Assembly (NCBI GenBank): GCA_964558655.1
Contig: CAZLEX010000048.1
Span: 1-6,982 of the forward strand
Direction of reading: 5' to 3'
Length of the DNA stretch: 6,982 nucleotides
DNA from: RGIG6353 sp964558655
GTDB taxonomy: Bacteria; Bacillota; Clostridia; Oscillospirales; SIG627
A program made the translations under genes and the position numbers. Below the pieces are notes generated by a model that saw only the letters and a program-made list of their open reading frames with translations, did no database searches and was not told the DNA's origin. Positions 1 to 5,031 of the stretch are shown piece after piece (the stretch's first letter is position 1; each line of letters opens with the position of its first letter).

Positions 1-85
1 CCTTTCGTCACTCTTTTTTTATCCGCTACTGTAACATATCTATTGTAAACCTACAGCAAGGTTAAGAAAATCTTTAATATTTCCA

Positions 86-114
86 TTGACAATTTCGGTA
101 TGTTGTATTAAAAT
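86..114 (+). promoter_or_regulatory. Predicted sigma-A promoter of galE
   Basis: TTGACA at 86-91 and TAAAAT at 109-114 are separated by 17 bp. The first is a perfect -35 box and the second matches the -10 consensus TATAAT at five of six positions. Transcription would start near 121, leaving a short untranslated leader with AAGGAGG at 135-141 before the galE start at 150. The boxes are seen directly; activity is inferred. Confidence 0.7.
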
Positions 115-149
115 AGTTTGAAAATCAAATTTTTAAGGAGGATACGGTT

Positions 150-1166
150 GTGGCAATACTTGTGACAGGTGCAACAGGATATATAGGTTCACATACGGTA
201 GTTGAACTTATTAAAAGCGGACACGAAACCGTTCTCGCCGATAATCTTTCAAATTCGGATATATCCGTACTTGACAAAATCGAAAAAATAACAGGGGTAA
301 GACCTGTTTTTTATGAACTTGATGTAGCAATTCGCGAGAATGTTGAAAAGATTTTTGAAGAAAATAATATTGATGCGGTTATTCATTTTGCCGGACTCAA
401 AGCAGTCGGAGAGTCATGTGAATTGCCTGCTTTGTACTACTACAACAATATTGCTTCGGCTTGTGCGGTTGCCGAAACCGCTTCGCGTCACGGCTGTTTT
501 AAAATAATTTTTTCTTCTTCCGCAACTGTTTACGGAGAACCGAAAAGTGTGCCGATTACCGAGCAGTTCCCTCTTCATACAACTAATCCTTACGGCTCAA
601 CCAAACTTTTGATAGAAAATATTTACCGCGATCTTTACAAGTGGAACAACAAATGGAACATAACTCTTTTGAGATATTTTAATCCCATAGGAGCACATGA
701 ATCCGGACTTTTGGGAGATGATCCGAACGGAATACCAAATAATCTTATGCCGTACATTGTCCGTGTTGCGTCCGGCGACCTTGAACGGTTAAATGTATTC
801 GGAAACGACTATCCGACAAGGGACGGTACGGGAATCCGCGATTATATTCATGTGGTTGATTTGGCACTCGGTCATATCGCCGCTTTGGAAAAAATGACGG
901 AATCCGGAATACATATATTCAATCTCGGCACGGGAAACGGGTACAGCGTTCTTGAAATAGTTAATGCTTTTGAACGCGTTAACGGTGTAAAAATTCCTTA
1001 TGTCATAACCGAAAGACGCTCGGGAGATATTCCGGAATGTTATGCCGACTGTTCTAAAGCGGAGCACGAACTAAACTGGAAAGCCGAACGCGGAATTGAT
1101 TTGATGTGCAGTTCGGCATGGAATTTTATTAAAAACACAAAAGCAGGAGACAAACACATCAAATGA
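150..1166 (+). CDS. galE: UDP-glucose 4-epimerase (GalE)
   Basis: This cytoplasmic NAD-dependent enzyme of the extended short-chain dehydrogenase family interconverts UDP-galactose and UDP-glucose, feeding the Leloir pathway and surface polysaccharide synthesis. The 338 residues match the usual family length. The NAD-binding motif GATGYIGS is at residues 7-14, SSSATVYG at 122-129 supplies the catalytic Ser124, and Tyr148-x3-Lys152 is the catalytic pair. The substrate-loop stretches NPIGAHESG (178-186) and GIPNNLMPY (194-202) and the GTGIRDYIHV block (227-236) are typical of bacterial GalE. The start is GTG at 150 because AAGGAGG lies 8 nt upstream and the protein begins right at the first beta strand (MAILVTGATG). 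The gene overlaps the next one by 4 bp (ATGA), so the two are probably co-transcribed. No other sugar genes are in view. A GalE-like epimerase acting on N-acetylated sugars cannot be excluded. Confidence 0.95.
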   Translation: MAILVTGATGYIGSHTVVELIKSGHETVLADNLSNSDISVLDKIEKITGVRPVFYELDVAIRENVEKIFEENNIDAVIHFAGLKAVGESCELPALYYYNNIASACAVAETASRHGCFKIIFSSSATVYGEPKSVPITEQFPLHTTNPYGSTKLLIENIYRDLYKWNNKWNITLLRYFNPIGAHESGLLGDDPNGIPNNLMPYIVRVASGDLERLNVFGNDYPTRDGTGIRDYIHVVDLALGHIAALEKMTESGIHIFNLGTGNGYSVLEIVNAFERVNGVKIPYVITERRSGDIPECYADCSKAEHELNWKAERGIDLMCSSAWNFIKNTKAGDKHIK

Positions 1167-1741
1167 AAAAATCCATACTGATTTTTCTTGCACTTTCGTT
1201 AATTTTGACTTTTTCATCATGTAAAAAAGGCGAAACTCAAAAAGATAACGAAGGCGGGTTTGCGACCGATCTCGGTATAGAAAAGATAGATACGCAGGAC
1301 GATAACCTTAATTTTACCATTGATGGACTCGAAAAATGGGCGGTGTTTTCCGTTACGAGAAACGGTTATCCGGAACGCACATACTATTCTCCCAATGATG
1401 AAAACGGAAATACGACAAATGCAAACATTTCCGTAACCGCCATAGAACCGGATAATGAAAGTTTGGGAACATTTTCCGAGAAATTTTATGACAGCATTAA
1501 AAATTCCGTAAGTGAGTTCGAAGTTATAGCCGAACTTACTCCCTCAAAGCTTTCCGTATATGACGCCCTGTACTGTGCGTATTCGTATTCGGCCATGGGT
1601 ATACAGAAAATAATTATAGAACAAACATTTGCACTTGTTGAAGGCAAAATATACATGATTACTTGTACTTCTCCGGAAAGTTCATATGAAAATTACAGGG
1701 AGATTTTCGGCAAAGCGATTGAAAATTTCAAATTTAGTTAA
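1163..1741 (+). CDS. Secreted lipoprotein of unknown function, possibly PsbP/DcrB-like
   Basis: The 192-residue protein has a type II signal peptide: Lys2-Lys3, a hydrophobic core (residues 5-17) and a lipobox-like FSSC ending at Cys20. It should therefore be exported and lipid-anchored on the outer face of the membrane. After a charged linker (21-48), the remaining ~145 residues alternate short polar and hydrophobic strands and end in a helix-like segment with YENYREIFGKAIENFKFS at the C-terminus. This layout recalls small PsbP/DcrB-type (DUF1795) lipoproteins, but I assign that by general pattern only and no motif proves it. The lipobox has Phe at -3 instead of the usual Leu, which is tolerated in Clostridia. 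The ATG overlaps the galE stop (ATGA), with AGGAG at 1145-1149, 13 nt upstream, so translation is probably coupled to galE. No link to galactose metabolism is visible. Confidence 0.8.
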   Translation: MKKSILIFLALSLILTFSSCKKGETQKDNEGGFATDLGIEKIDTQDDNLNFTIDGLEKWAVFSVTRNGYPERTYYSPNDENGNTTNANISVTAIEPDNESLGTFSEKFYDSIKNSVSEFEVIAELTPSKLSVYDALYCAYSYSAMGIQKIIIEQTFALVEGKIYMITCTSPESSYENYREIFGKAIENFKFS

Positions 1742-1748
1742 AATTTGC

Positions 1749-1777
1749 TTGACAAATACTTTTTTAGGTGGTAGAAT
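1749..1777 (+). promoter_or_regulatory. Predicted sigma-A promoter of the rplU-prp-rpmA operon
   Basis: A perfect TTGACA (1749-1754) is followed after exactly 17 bp by TAGAAT (1772-1777). The placement, immediately after the lipoprotein stop codon and before the structured leader, fits a strong ribosomal-protein promoter. Transcription would start near 1784, at the beginning of the leader RNA. Confidence 0.8.
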
Positions 1778-1782
1778 AATAT

Positions 1783-1841
1783 GCCGCGTATTGTAGGTTT
1801 TAATATCTTGATTAGAAAGATAACCTGCTGTAGCGAGTCGT
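1783..1841 (+). promoter_or_regulatory. L21-type ribosomal protein leader RNA upstream of rplU
   Basis: The untranslated region between the promoter and rplU folds into a nested hairpin. GTAGGT (1793-1798) pairs with ACCTGC (1823-1828), and TATCTT (1804-1809) pairs with AAGATA (1817-1822) around the loop GATTAGA. The conserved-looking blocks GCCGCG (1783-1788) and AACCTGCTGTAGCGAG (1822-1837) resemble what I recall of the L21 leader family (Rfam L21_leader) found before rplU in Firmicutes. In that family the product L21 is thought to bind the leader and repress its own operon. The pairing is seen directly; the family assignment is from memory and the repression is inferred. Confidence 0.7.
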
Positions 1842-1863
1842 AAAAGAAAGTGAGGTGCTTTTC

Positions 1864-2178
1864 GTGTTTGCAGTGATTAAGACAGGCGGAAAGCAGTACA
1901 AGGTCCAGGAAGGCGATATCCTTTTCGTTGAAAAGCTTAATGTCGAAGGCGGATCCGAAGTTGTTTTCGATGAAGTTTTGGCTTTATCGGACGGCGATGA
2001 TTTTATTGTAGGAACTCCTCTTGTGAGCGGTTCTTCCGTTAAGGCAACCGTTATAAAAAACGGCAAAGGCAAAAAGATCGAAGTCTTTAAGTACAAGTCC
2101 AAAAAGAATGAAAAGAAGAAAATCGGTCACAGACAGCCTTACACCAAAGTACAGATTGAGAAAATCGTAAAGGCATGA
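1864..2178 (+). CDS. rplU: 50S ribosomal protein bL21
   Basis: bL21 is a large-subunit protein that binds 23S rRNA. From GTG 1864 it has 104 residues, close to the 102-103 typical of the family. It starts MFAVIKTGGKQYKV, the standard N-terminus, and carries the C-terminal family signature at residues 72-94 (IEVFKYKSK then GHRQPYT). A longer reading frame from an upstream GTG at 1855 is rejected because that codon lies inside the ribosome binding site (GTGAGGTG, about 1850-1857) and would add three residues absent from homologues. The gene follows its own promoter and an L21-type leader, and its stop overlaps the prp start (ATGA), suggesting coupled translation. Confidence 0.97.
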   Translation: MFAVIKTGGKQYKVQEGDILFVEKLNVEGGSEVVFDEVLALSDGDDFIVGTPLVSGSSVKATVIKNGKGKKIEVFKYKSKKNEKKKIGHRQPYTKVQIEKIVKA

Positions 2179-2534
2179 CACACGCTTGCTTTTATGAAGC
2201 CTATGGGGTGCTTACCGGATTCAAAATAGAAGGTCATGCCGAATTTTCAAACGATGATACCGATGTTCTTTGTGCTGCCATAAGTGCAATGACCGGACTT
2301 GTTGTTAATACGGTTTGCGAAGTGTTCGGAGCCGAAGTCGATTTTAAAAGTGATGAAGCTTTACCTTTTATAGAGATGAAGATAAAGAAAGTCCCCGATG
2401 TAAACGATGAATCCGTTCGCGGAGTTTTAAAAGGCTTTGTATTGCAATTAAGAGATCTTGCTGATATTTATCCGGACAATTTGTGCGTTACGGTAAAACA
2501 AAATATCACGAAAGGAACGAAAAATTATGATTAG
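2175..2534 (+). CDS. prp: Ribosomal-processing cysteine protease Prp (YsxB family)
   Basis: Prp is the cysteine protease that removes the short N-terminal extension of L27 in Firmicutes and relatives, a step known in Staphylococcus aureus to be essential for functional ribosomes. The 119-residue protein has the family motif GHAEF...DVLCAAISAM, giving the expected catalytic pair His21 and Cys33 separated by 11 residues. The N-terminal strand-rich segment, the helix after Cys33 and the C-terminal helix (about 83-100) agree with the small Prp fold. The start ATG overlaps the rplU stop by 4 bp, with no clear Shine-Dalgarno site of its own, so translation is probably coupled. The 3' end overlaps rpmA, the gene of its substrate, by 8 bp, and an intact target site is present in that product. 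Confidence 0.93.
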   Translation: MTHACFYEAYGVLTGFKIEGHAEFSNDDTDVLCAAISAMTGLVVNTVCEVFGAEVDFKSDEALPFIEMKIKKVPDVNDESVRGVLKGFVLQLRDLADIYPDNLCVTVKQNITKGTKNYD

Positions 2535-2799
2535 AATCAGTTTACAGTTTTTTGCACACAAAAAAGGTGTCGGTTCTACGAAGAACGGACGCGATTCCGA
2601 GTCGAAGAGACTTGGTGCAAAGAAGGCTGACGGTCAACATTGTGTTGCGGGAAATATTCTTGTTCGTCAGAGAGGAACAAAAATTCATCCCGGTGAAAAT
2701 GTTAGACGCGGTTCGGACGATACATTATTTGCCGTTGCAGACGGTACTGTTAAATTCGAGCCTATGTCGGGCGGAAGAAAGAAAGTCAGCGTTCGCTGA
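2527..2799 (+). CDS. rpmA: 50S ribosomal protein bL27 with cleavable N-terminal extension
   Basis: bL27 sits near the peptidyl-transferase centre, and its mature N-terminus reaches toward the P-site tRNA. The 90-residue precursor begins MIRISLQFFAHKKGVGSTKN. The first nine residues are the Firmicutes-type prosequence, and Prp is expected to cut between Phe9 and Ala10 to expose AHKKG, the functional mature end. The rest is a canonical L27 body, including NGRDSESKRLGAKKADGQ, LVRQRGTKIHPGENV and DDTLFAVADGTVKFE. The ATG at 2527 is preceded by AAAGGAA (2511-2517), 9 nt upstream, and lies inside the last codons of prp. A slightly unusual HCVAG (residues 38-42) replaces the more common hydrophobic FVxxG version. 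A second + strand frame at 2552-2803 is a shadow. A terminator follows. Confidence 0.97.
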   Translation: MIRISLQFFAHKKGVGSTKNGRDSESKRLGAKKADGQHCVAGNILVRQRGTKIHPGENVRRGSDDTLFAVADGTVKFEPMSGGRKKVSVR

Positions 2800-2813
2800 T
2801 TAGTGTGCTTGTC

Positions 2814-2848
2814 AGGGTTGTTTCAGGGTTCTGAGACAGCCCTTTTTT
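2814..2848 (+). terminator. Strong intrinsic terminator between rpmA and obg
   Basis: AGGGTTGTTTCAG (2814-2826) pairs with CTGAGACAGCCCT (2831-2843) over 13 positions with only two G-T wobbles. The loop is the 4-nt GGTT, and TTTTTT follows at 2843-2848. It lies 14 nt after the rpmA stop and 20 nt before the obg start, so it can end the rplU operon or attenuate transcription into obg. Confidence 0.88.
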
Positions 2849-2868
2849 ACAACATTAAGAGGGTAATC

Positions 2869-4137
2869 ATGTTTATTGATAAAACGGAAATTTATGTAAA
2901 AGCCGGCAACGGCGGAAACGGCTGTGTTGCTTTCCATAGGGAAAAATATGTTGCCGAAGGCGGTCCGTCCGGCGGAGACGGCGGCAACGGCGGAAATGTT
3001 GTTTTTGAAGTTGATACGGGAGAAAATACCCTTTTGCCCTTCCGATATAGGCATAAATTTATTGCGAAGAACGGAGAGGACGGGAAACCGGAAAAATTTC
3101 ACGGTAAAACAGCTGAAGATTTAATTATAAAAGTTCCTCAGGGTACACTGATAAGAGATGCAAACACGGGAAAATTGCTTTTCGATATGGGAGACAGCGG
3201 GCGTTTTGTTGCCGTAAAGGGTGGCAGAGGCGGTTTCGGAAATGTCCATTTCGCCACACCAACCCGTCAAATACCACGCTTTGCAAAAGGCGGAACTGCA
3301 GGTGAGGAACGCCGTCTTATACTTGAGTTAAAGCTTATTGCCGATGTAGGTCTTATAGGGTTCCCAAACGTCGGAAAATCCACTCTTCTTTCTATGGTGT
3401 CTGAGGCAAAACCCAAGATAGCGAATTACCATTTTACAACACTTTCACCTGTTTTGGGAGTTGTGAAAGTCGGCGGGACGAATTTTGTAATGGCGGATAT
3501 TCCGGGACTTATAGAGGGTGCAAGCGAAGGAGCCGGACTCGGACATGATTTTTTGCGTCATGTAGACCGTTGCAGATTGCTTGTTCATGTTGTTGATGCG
3601 GCAGGAACCGAAGGAAGAGATCCGGTTGAAGATATAGAAAAAATCAATAAAGAACTTTCCGAGTGGAGTGACGAATTGTCAAGCCGCAAACAAATAATAG
3701 TTGCAAATAAATGTGATATAGGAGTTCCCGATGAAGTTCGGAAACGCCTTGAAAATTATGCTCAAAAATGCAAATGCAAACTTTTCTTTATATCTGCTGT
3801 GACGAAAAACGGTGTCAGTGAACTTTTAAAGTCCGTTCTGGAAACACTTTCCACACTTCCGGAGCGTAAATATTACGAGCCGGACGAAATAGAAGAAACT
3901 TTCAAAGATGAGACAGTGCGTAATTTTGAAATCGAACATATTGACGGTGTTTGGTTTATCGGAGGAAATTGGCTGGAAAAAGTTACATCTTCCGTAAATT
4001 TTGAAGACCGTGAATCGCTTGCGTATTTTCACAAAGTTCTCACTAATGCGGGAGTTTTTAAAAAATTGGAAGAACTTGGTGTCAGAGACGGCGATACCGT
4101 AGATGTTTGCGGATTTGAATTTGATTATATTAAATAA
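2869..4137 (+). CDS. obg: GTPase Obg (ribosome assembly / stress GTPase)
   Basis: Obg is a conserved P-loop GTPase that associates with the 50S subunit and takes part in late ribosome assembly, stress response and cell-cycle control. From ATG 2869 it has 422 residues, close to typical clostridial and Bacillus Obg. The order is: glycine-rich Obg fold (1-157, starting MFIDKTEIYVKAGNGGNG), G domain with G1 GFPNVGKST at 164-172, G3 DIPG at 210-213, G4 NKCD at 280-283 and G5 SAV at 309-311, then a C-terminal OCT domain (about 335-422, ending GVRDGDTVDVCGFEFDYIK). The frame stays open upstream to 2803, but those codons run through the terminator hairpin and give 22 residues not found in the family. 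AAGAGGG at 2857-2863 supports ATG 2869. All key residues are intact. How obg is transcribed past the terminator is not evident. Confidence 0.97.
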   Translation: MFIDKTEIYVKAGNGGNGCVAFHREKYVAEGGPSGGDGGNGGNVVFEVDTGENTLLPFRYRHKFIAKNGEDGKPEKFHGKTAEDLIIKVPQGTLIRDANTGKLLFDMGDSGRFVAVKGGRGGFGNVHFATPTRQIPRFAKGGTAGEERRLILELKLIADVGLIGFPNVGKSTLLSMVSEAKPKIANYHFTTLSPVLGVVKVGGTNFVMADIPGLIEGASEGAGLGHDFLRHVDRCRLLVHVVDAAGTEGRDPVEDIEKINKELSEWSDELSSRKQIIVANKCDIGVPDEVRKRLENYAQKCKCKLFFISAVTKNGVSELLKSVLETLSTLPERKYYEPDEIEETFKDETVRNFEIEHIDGVWFIGGNWLEKVTSSVNFEDRESLAYFHKVLTNAGVFKKLEELGVRDGDTVDVCGFEFDYIK

Positions 4138-4142
4138 AAATA

Positions 4143-4274
4143 ATTAAGAAAATAGCAAGAAAGCAAGATATTACCGAGCAATTAAAGCCTGTAAATATGA
4201 TGAGATGGATAGGATTGATGAACAATATCCGCACCTGCGTTGATGAAATCGTATTAAACGATATTATGTATTAA
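4143..4274 (+). pseudogene. tnpV: C-terminal remnant of a TnpV-like transposon-associated protein
   Basis: Starting a few bases after the obg stop, the frame in phase with 4143 reads KKIARKQDITEQLKP (from 4146) and then MMRWIGLMNNIRTCVDEIV and NDIMY, ending at TAA 4272-4274. This matches what I recall of the C-terminus of TnpV proteins, where an xxVTEQLK block is followed by M-x-W-V-x-x-MNxIRxxAxEIVxxDLIY. TnpV proteins accompany integrative and transposable elements of gut Clostridia, and their role is poorly defined. A full copy is about 110-130 residues. Here only the last ~43 remain, without start codon or ribosome binding site, and a stop (TAA 4131-4133 in this frame) lies inside obg. 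It is therefore a scar of an element that inserted or decayed beside obg. The match is from memory, so a database comparison would decide it. Confidence 0.65.
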
Positions 4275-4294
4275 CAGAATATTGACCGAAGAAG

Positions 4295-4326
4295 AACTGC
4301 TGTCAAATGATGGCAGTTTTTCTTTT
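4295..4326 (+). terminator. Intrinsic terminator after obg and the TnpV relic
   Basis: AACTGCTGTCA (4295-4305) pairs with TGATGGCAGTT (4308-4318), with two G-T wobbles. The innermost pair must open to make a 4-nt loop. TTTTTCTTTT (4317-4326) follows. It is the first terminator-like structure after obg, so it may end obg transcripts even if it arrived with the TnpV element. Confidence 0.75.
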
Positions 4327-4379
4327 GATGCAAATATTTAAGAAGTTATTAAGTCGGGAGTGTAGTCGAAGTGGGCAAG

Positions 4380-4408
4380 TTGAAAAAATCACAAAAATGT
4401 GGTAAAAT
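4380..4408 (+). promoter_or_regulatory. Predicted promoter of the VOC-family gene
   Basis: TTGAAA (4380-4385) and TAAAAT (4403-4408) are spaced by 17 bp, and TGG directly precedes the -10 box (4400-4402), giving an extended -10. The region between the terminator at 4326 and the gene start at 4454 holds nothing else I recognise. The predicted transcript has a leader of about 40 nt. Confidence 0.65.
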
Positions 4409-4453
4409 GTTTTCGTTCATTAGAGAGATAAATCGGAATTACAGGAGGAGAAT

Positions 4454-4816
4454 ATGAAATACAAAGGAACGCTTATCGTTGTAAAAGATTGCAACCGTGC
4501 TTTGAAATTTTATCGTGATATGTTTGGGTTTCAACTGCTTCAAGACAACAACGGAAATATGGAATTGACAAACAATTTGTATTTACAGGAATCGGGTTAC
4601 TGGGAACAATTCACGAAGAGAAGAATAATTTCAAACAGTAATCAGTCCGAATTATATTTTGAAGAGTCCGATATAGAACAATTTGTAAAACGCCTTGAGA
4701 CACTTTACCCCGAAACCGAATATGTCAATCGCCTGATGACACACAACTGGGGGCAAAATGTGGTCAGATTTTATGACCCTGACGGAAATCTGATTGAAGT
4801 CGGAACACCTGTTTAA
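4454..4816 (+). CDS. VOC superfamily protein (glyoxalase/bleomycin-resistance fold)
   Basis: This is a 120-residue cytoplasmic protein of the vicinal oxygen chelate superfamily, whose members include glyoxalases, dioxygenases and antibiotic-binding proteins. It has two beta-alpha-beta-beta-beta modules. The first runs from MKYKGTLIVVKDCNRALKFY, typical of the family, to about residue 47. The second begins near SELYFEESDIEQFVKRLE (65-82) and ends with VVRFYDPDGNLIEVG (103-117), a hallmark of the fold. His97 and Glu115 could be metal ligands, but the usual first-strand histidine is absent (Thr6 or nearby), so a metal-dependent enzyme is not assured. The substrate is not predictable. The start is ATG 4454 with AGGAGGAG at 4443-4450. 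The gene has its own promoter and appears to be a single-gene unit. No resistance function should be claimed from this sequence. Confidence 0.85.
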   Translation: MKYKGTLIVVKDCNRALKFYRDMFGFQLLQDNNGNMELTNNLYLQESGYWEQFTKRRIISNSNQSELYFEESDIEQFVKRLETLYPETEYVNRLMTHNWGQNVVRFYDPDGNLIEVGTPV

Positions 4817-4941
4817 TTCGTCTCTACAACTTTCAATTTATCAGCAAAACAACATATCTTTACAGAGTTAAATGCAAAGCCGGTAAGCTCATGAAGAAAT
4901 TTGCGTAAATCATCGGATTTAATGCTTGCTATATATAATAT
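4813..4941 (-). pseudogene. Possible C-terminal gene relic on the reverse strand
   Basis: On the - strand an open stretch of 42 codons runs from just inside a stop at 4942-4944 to the stop TAA at 4813-4815. It overlaps the last bases of the VOC gene tail to tail. It reads SDDLRKFLHELTGF (4915 down to 4877), AFNSVKICCFADKLK, VVETN, and has a protein-like amphipathic composition unlike random AT-rich spacer. There is no ATG, GTG or TTG start in frame and no ribosome binding site, so it cannot be an intact gene. I do not recognise the family. It could be the tail of a gene lost by deletion or simply a chance open frame. Confidence 0.3.
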
Positions 4942-4957
4942 TTATCGCTAAATATTA
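4936..4957. repeat. Perfect palindrome upstream of the flavodoxin-fusion promoter (candidate operator)
   Basis: TAATATTTA (4936-4944) and TAAATATTA (4949-4957) are exact inverted copies around the 4-bp centre TCGC. The element ends 8 bp upstream of the -35 box TTGACA at 4966. Size and position suit a site for a dimeric regulator. The nearby Xre-type protein is one possible binder, but that link is inference. No T-tract follows, so it is not a good terminator. Confidence 0.5.
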
Positions 4958-4965
4958 AAAATCCA

Positions 4966-4995
4966 TTGACAAAAATACGAGTAAATTAATATTGT
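4966..4995 (+). promoter_or_regulatory. Predicted promoter of the membrane-flavodoxin fusion gene
   Basis: A perfect TTGACA (4966-4971) is followed after 18 bp by TATTGT (4990-4995). TAATAT at 4987-4992 is an alternative -10 with a short 15-bp spacer. Transcription would start near 5002. This rules out the upstream ATG at 4999 as the start codon and favours ATG 5032. Confidence 0.55.
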
Positions 4996-5031
4996 CCGAT
5001 GATGACAAATATATCCGTTGGAGTAAAGAAA

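Noticed and set aside
1..60. T-tract at 13-19 as the terminator of an upstream gene
   Set aside because: The stem, if any, would lie before the window and cannot be seen. No gene or other signal is supportable before the promoter at 86.
1729..1747. CAAATTT...AAATTTG hairpin at the end of the lipoprotein gene as a terminator
   Set aside because: The stem is purely AT-rich apart from one pair, there is no following T-tract, and it abuts the rplU promoter.
2552..2803. Alternative + strand frame within rpmA
   Set aside because: Out-of-frame shadow of the unmistakable L27 gene.
2803..2868. N-terminal extension of Obg
   Set aside because: The frame is open, but it runs through the terminator hairpin, lacks a ribosome binding site and adds residues absent from Obg proteins. 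ATG 2869 has AAGAGGG upstream.
4327..4453. Open + strand stretch reading VEVGKLKKSQKCGKM before the VOC gene
   Set aside because: No start codon with a ribosome binding site, no recognisable family, and it overlaps a good promoter.
4999..5031. Longer start for the membrane-flavodoxin protein
   Set aside because: ATG 4999 abuts the predicted -10 box and would lie upstream of the transcript start; TGGAG supports ATG 5032.
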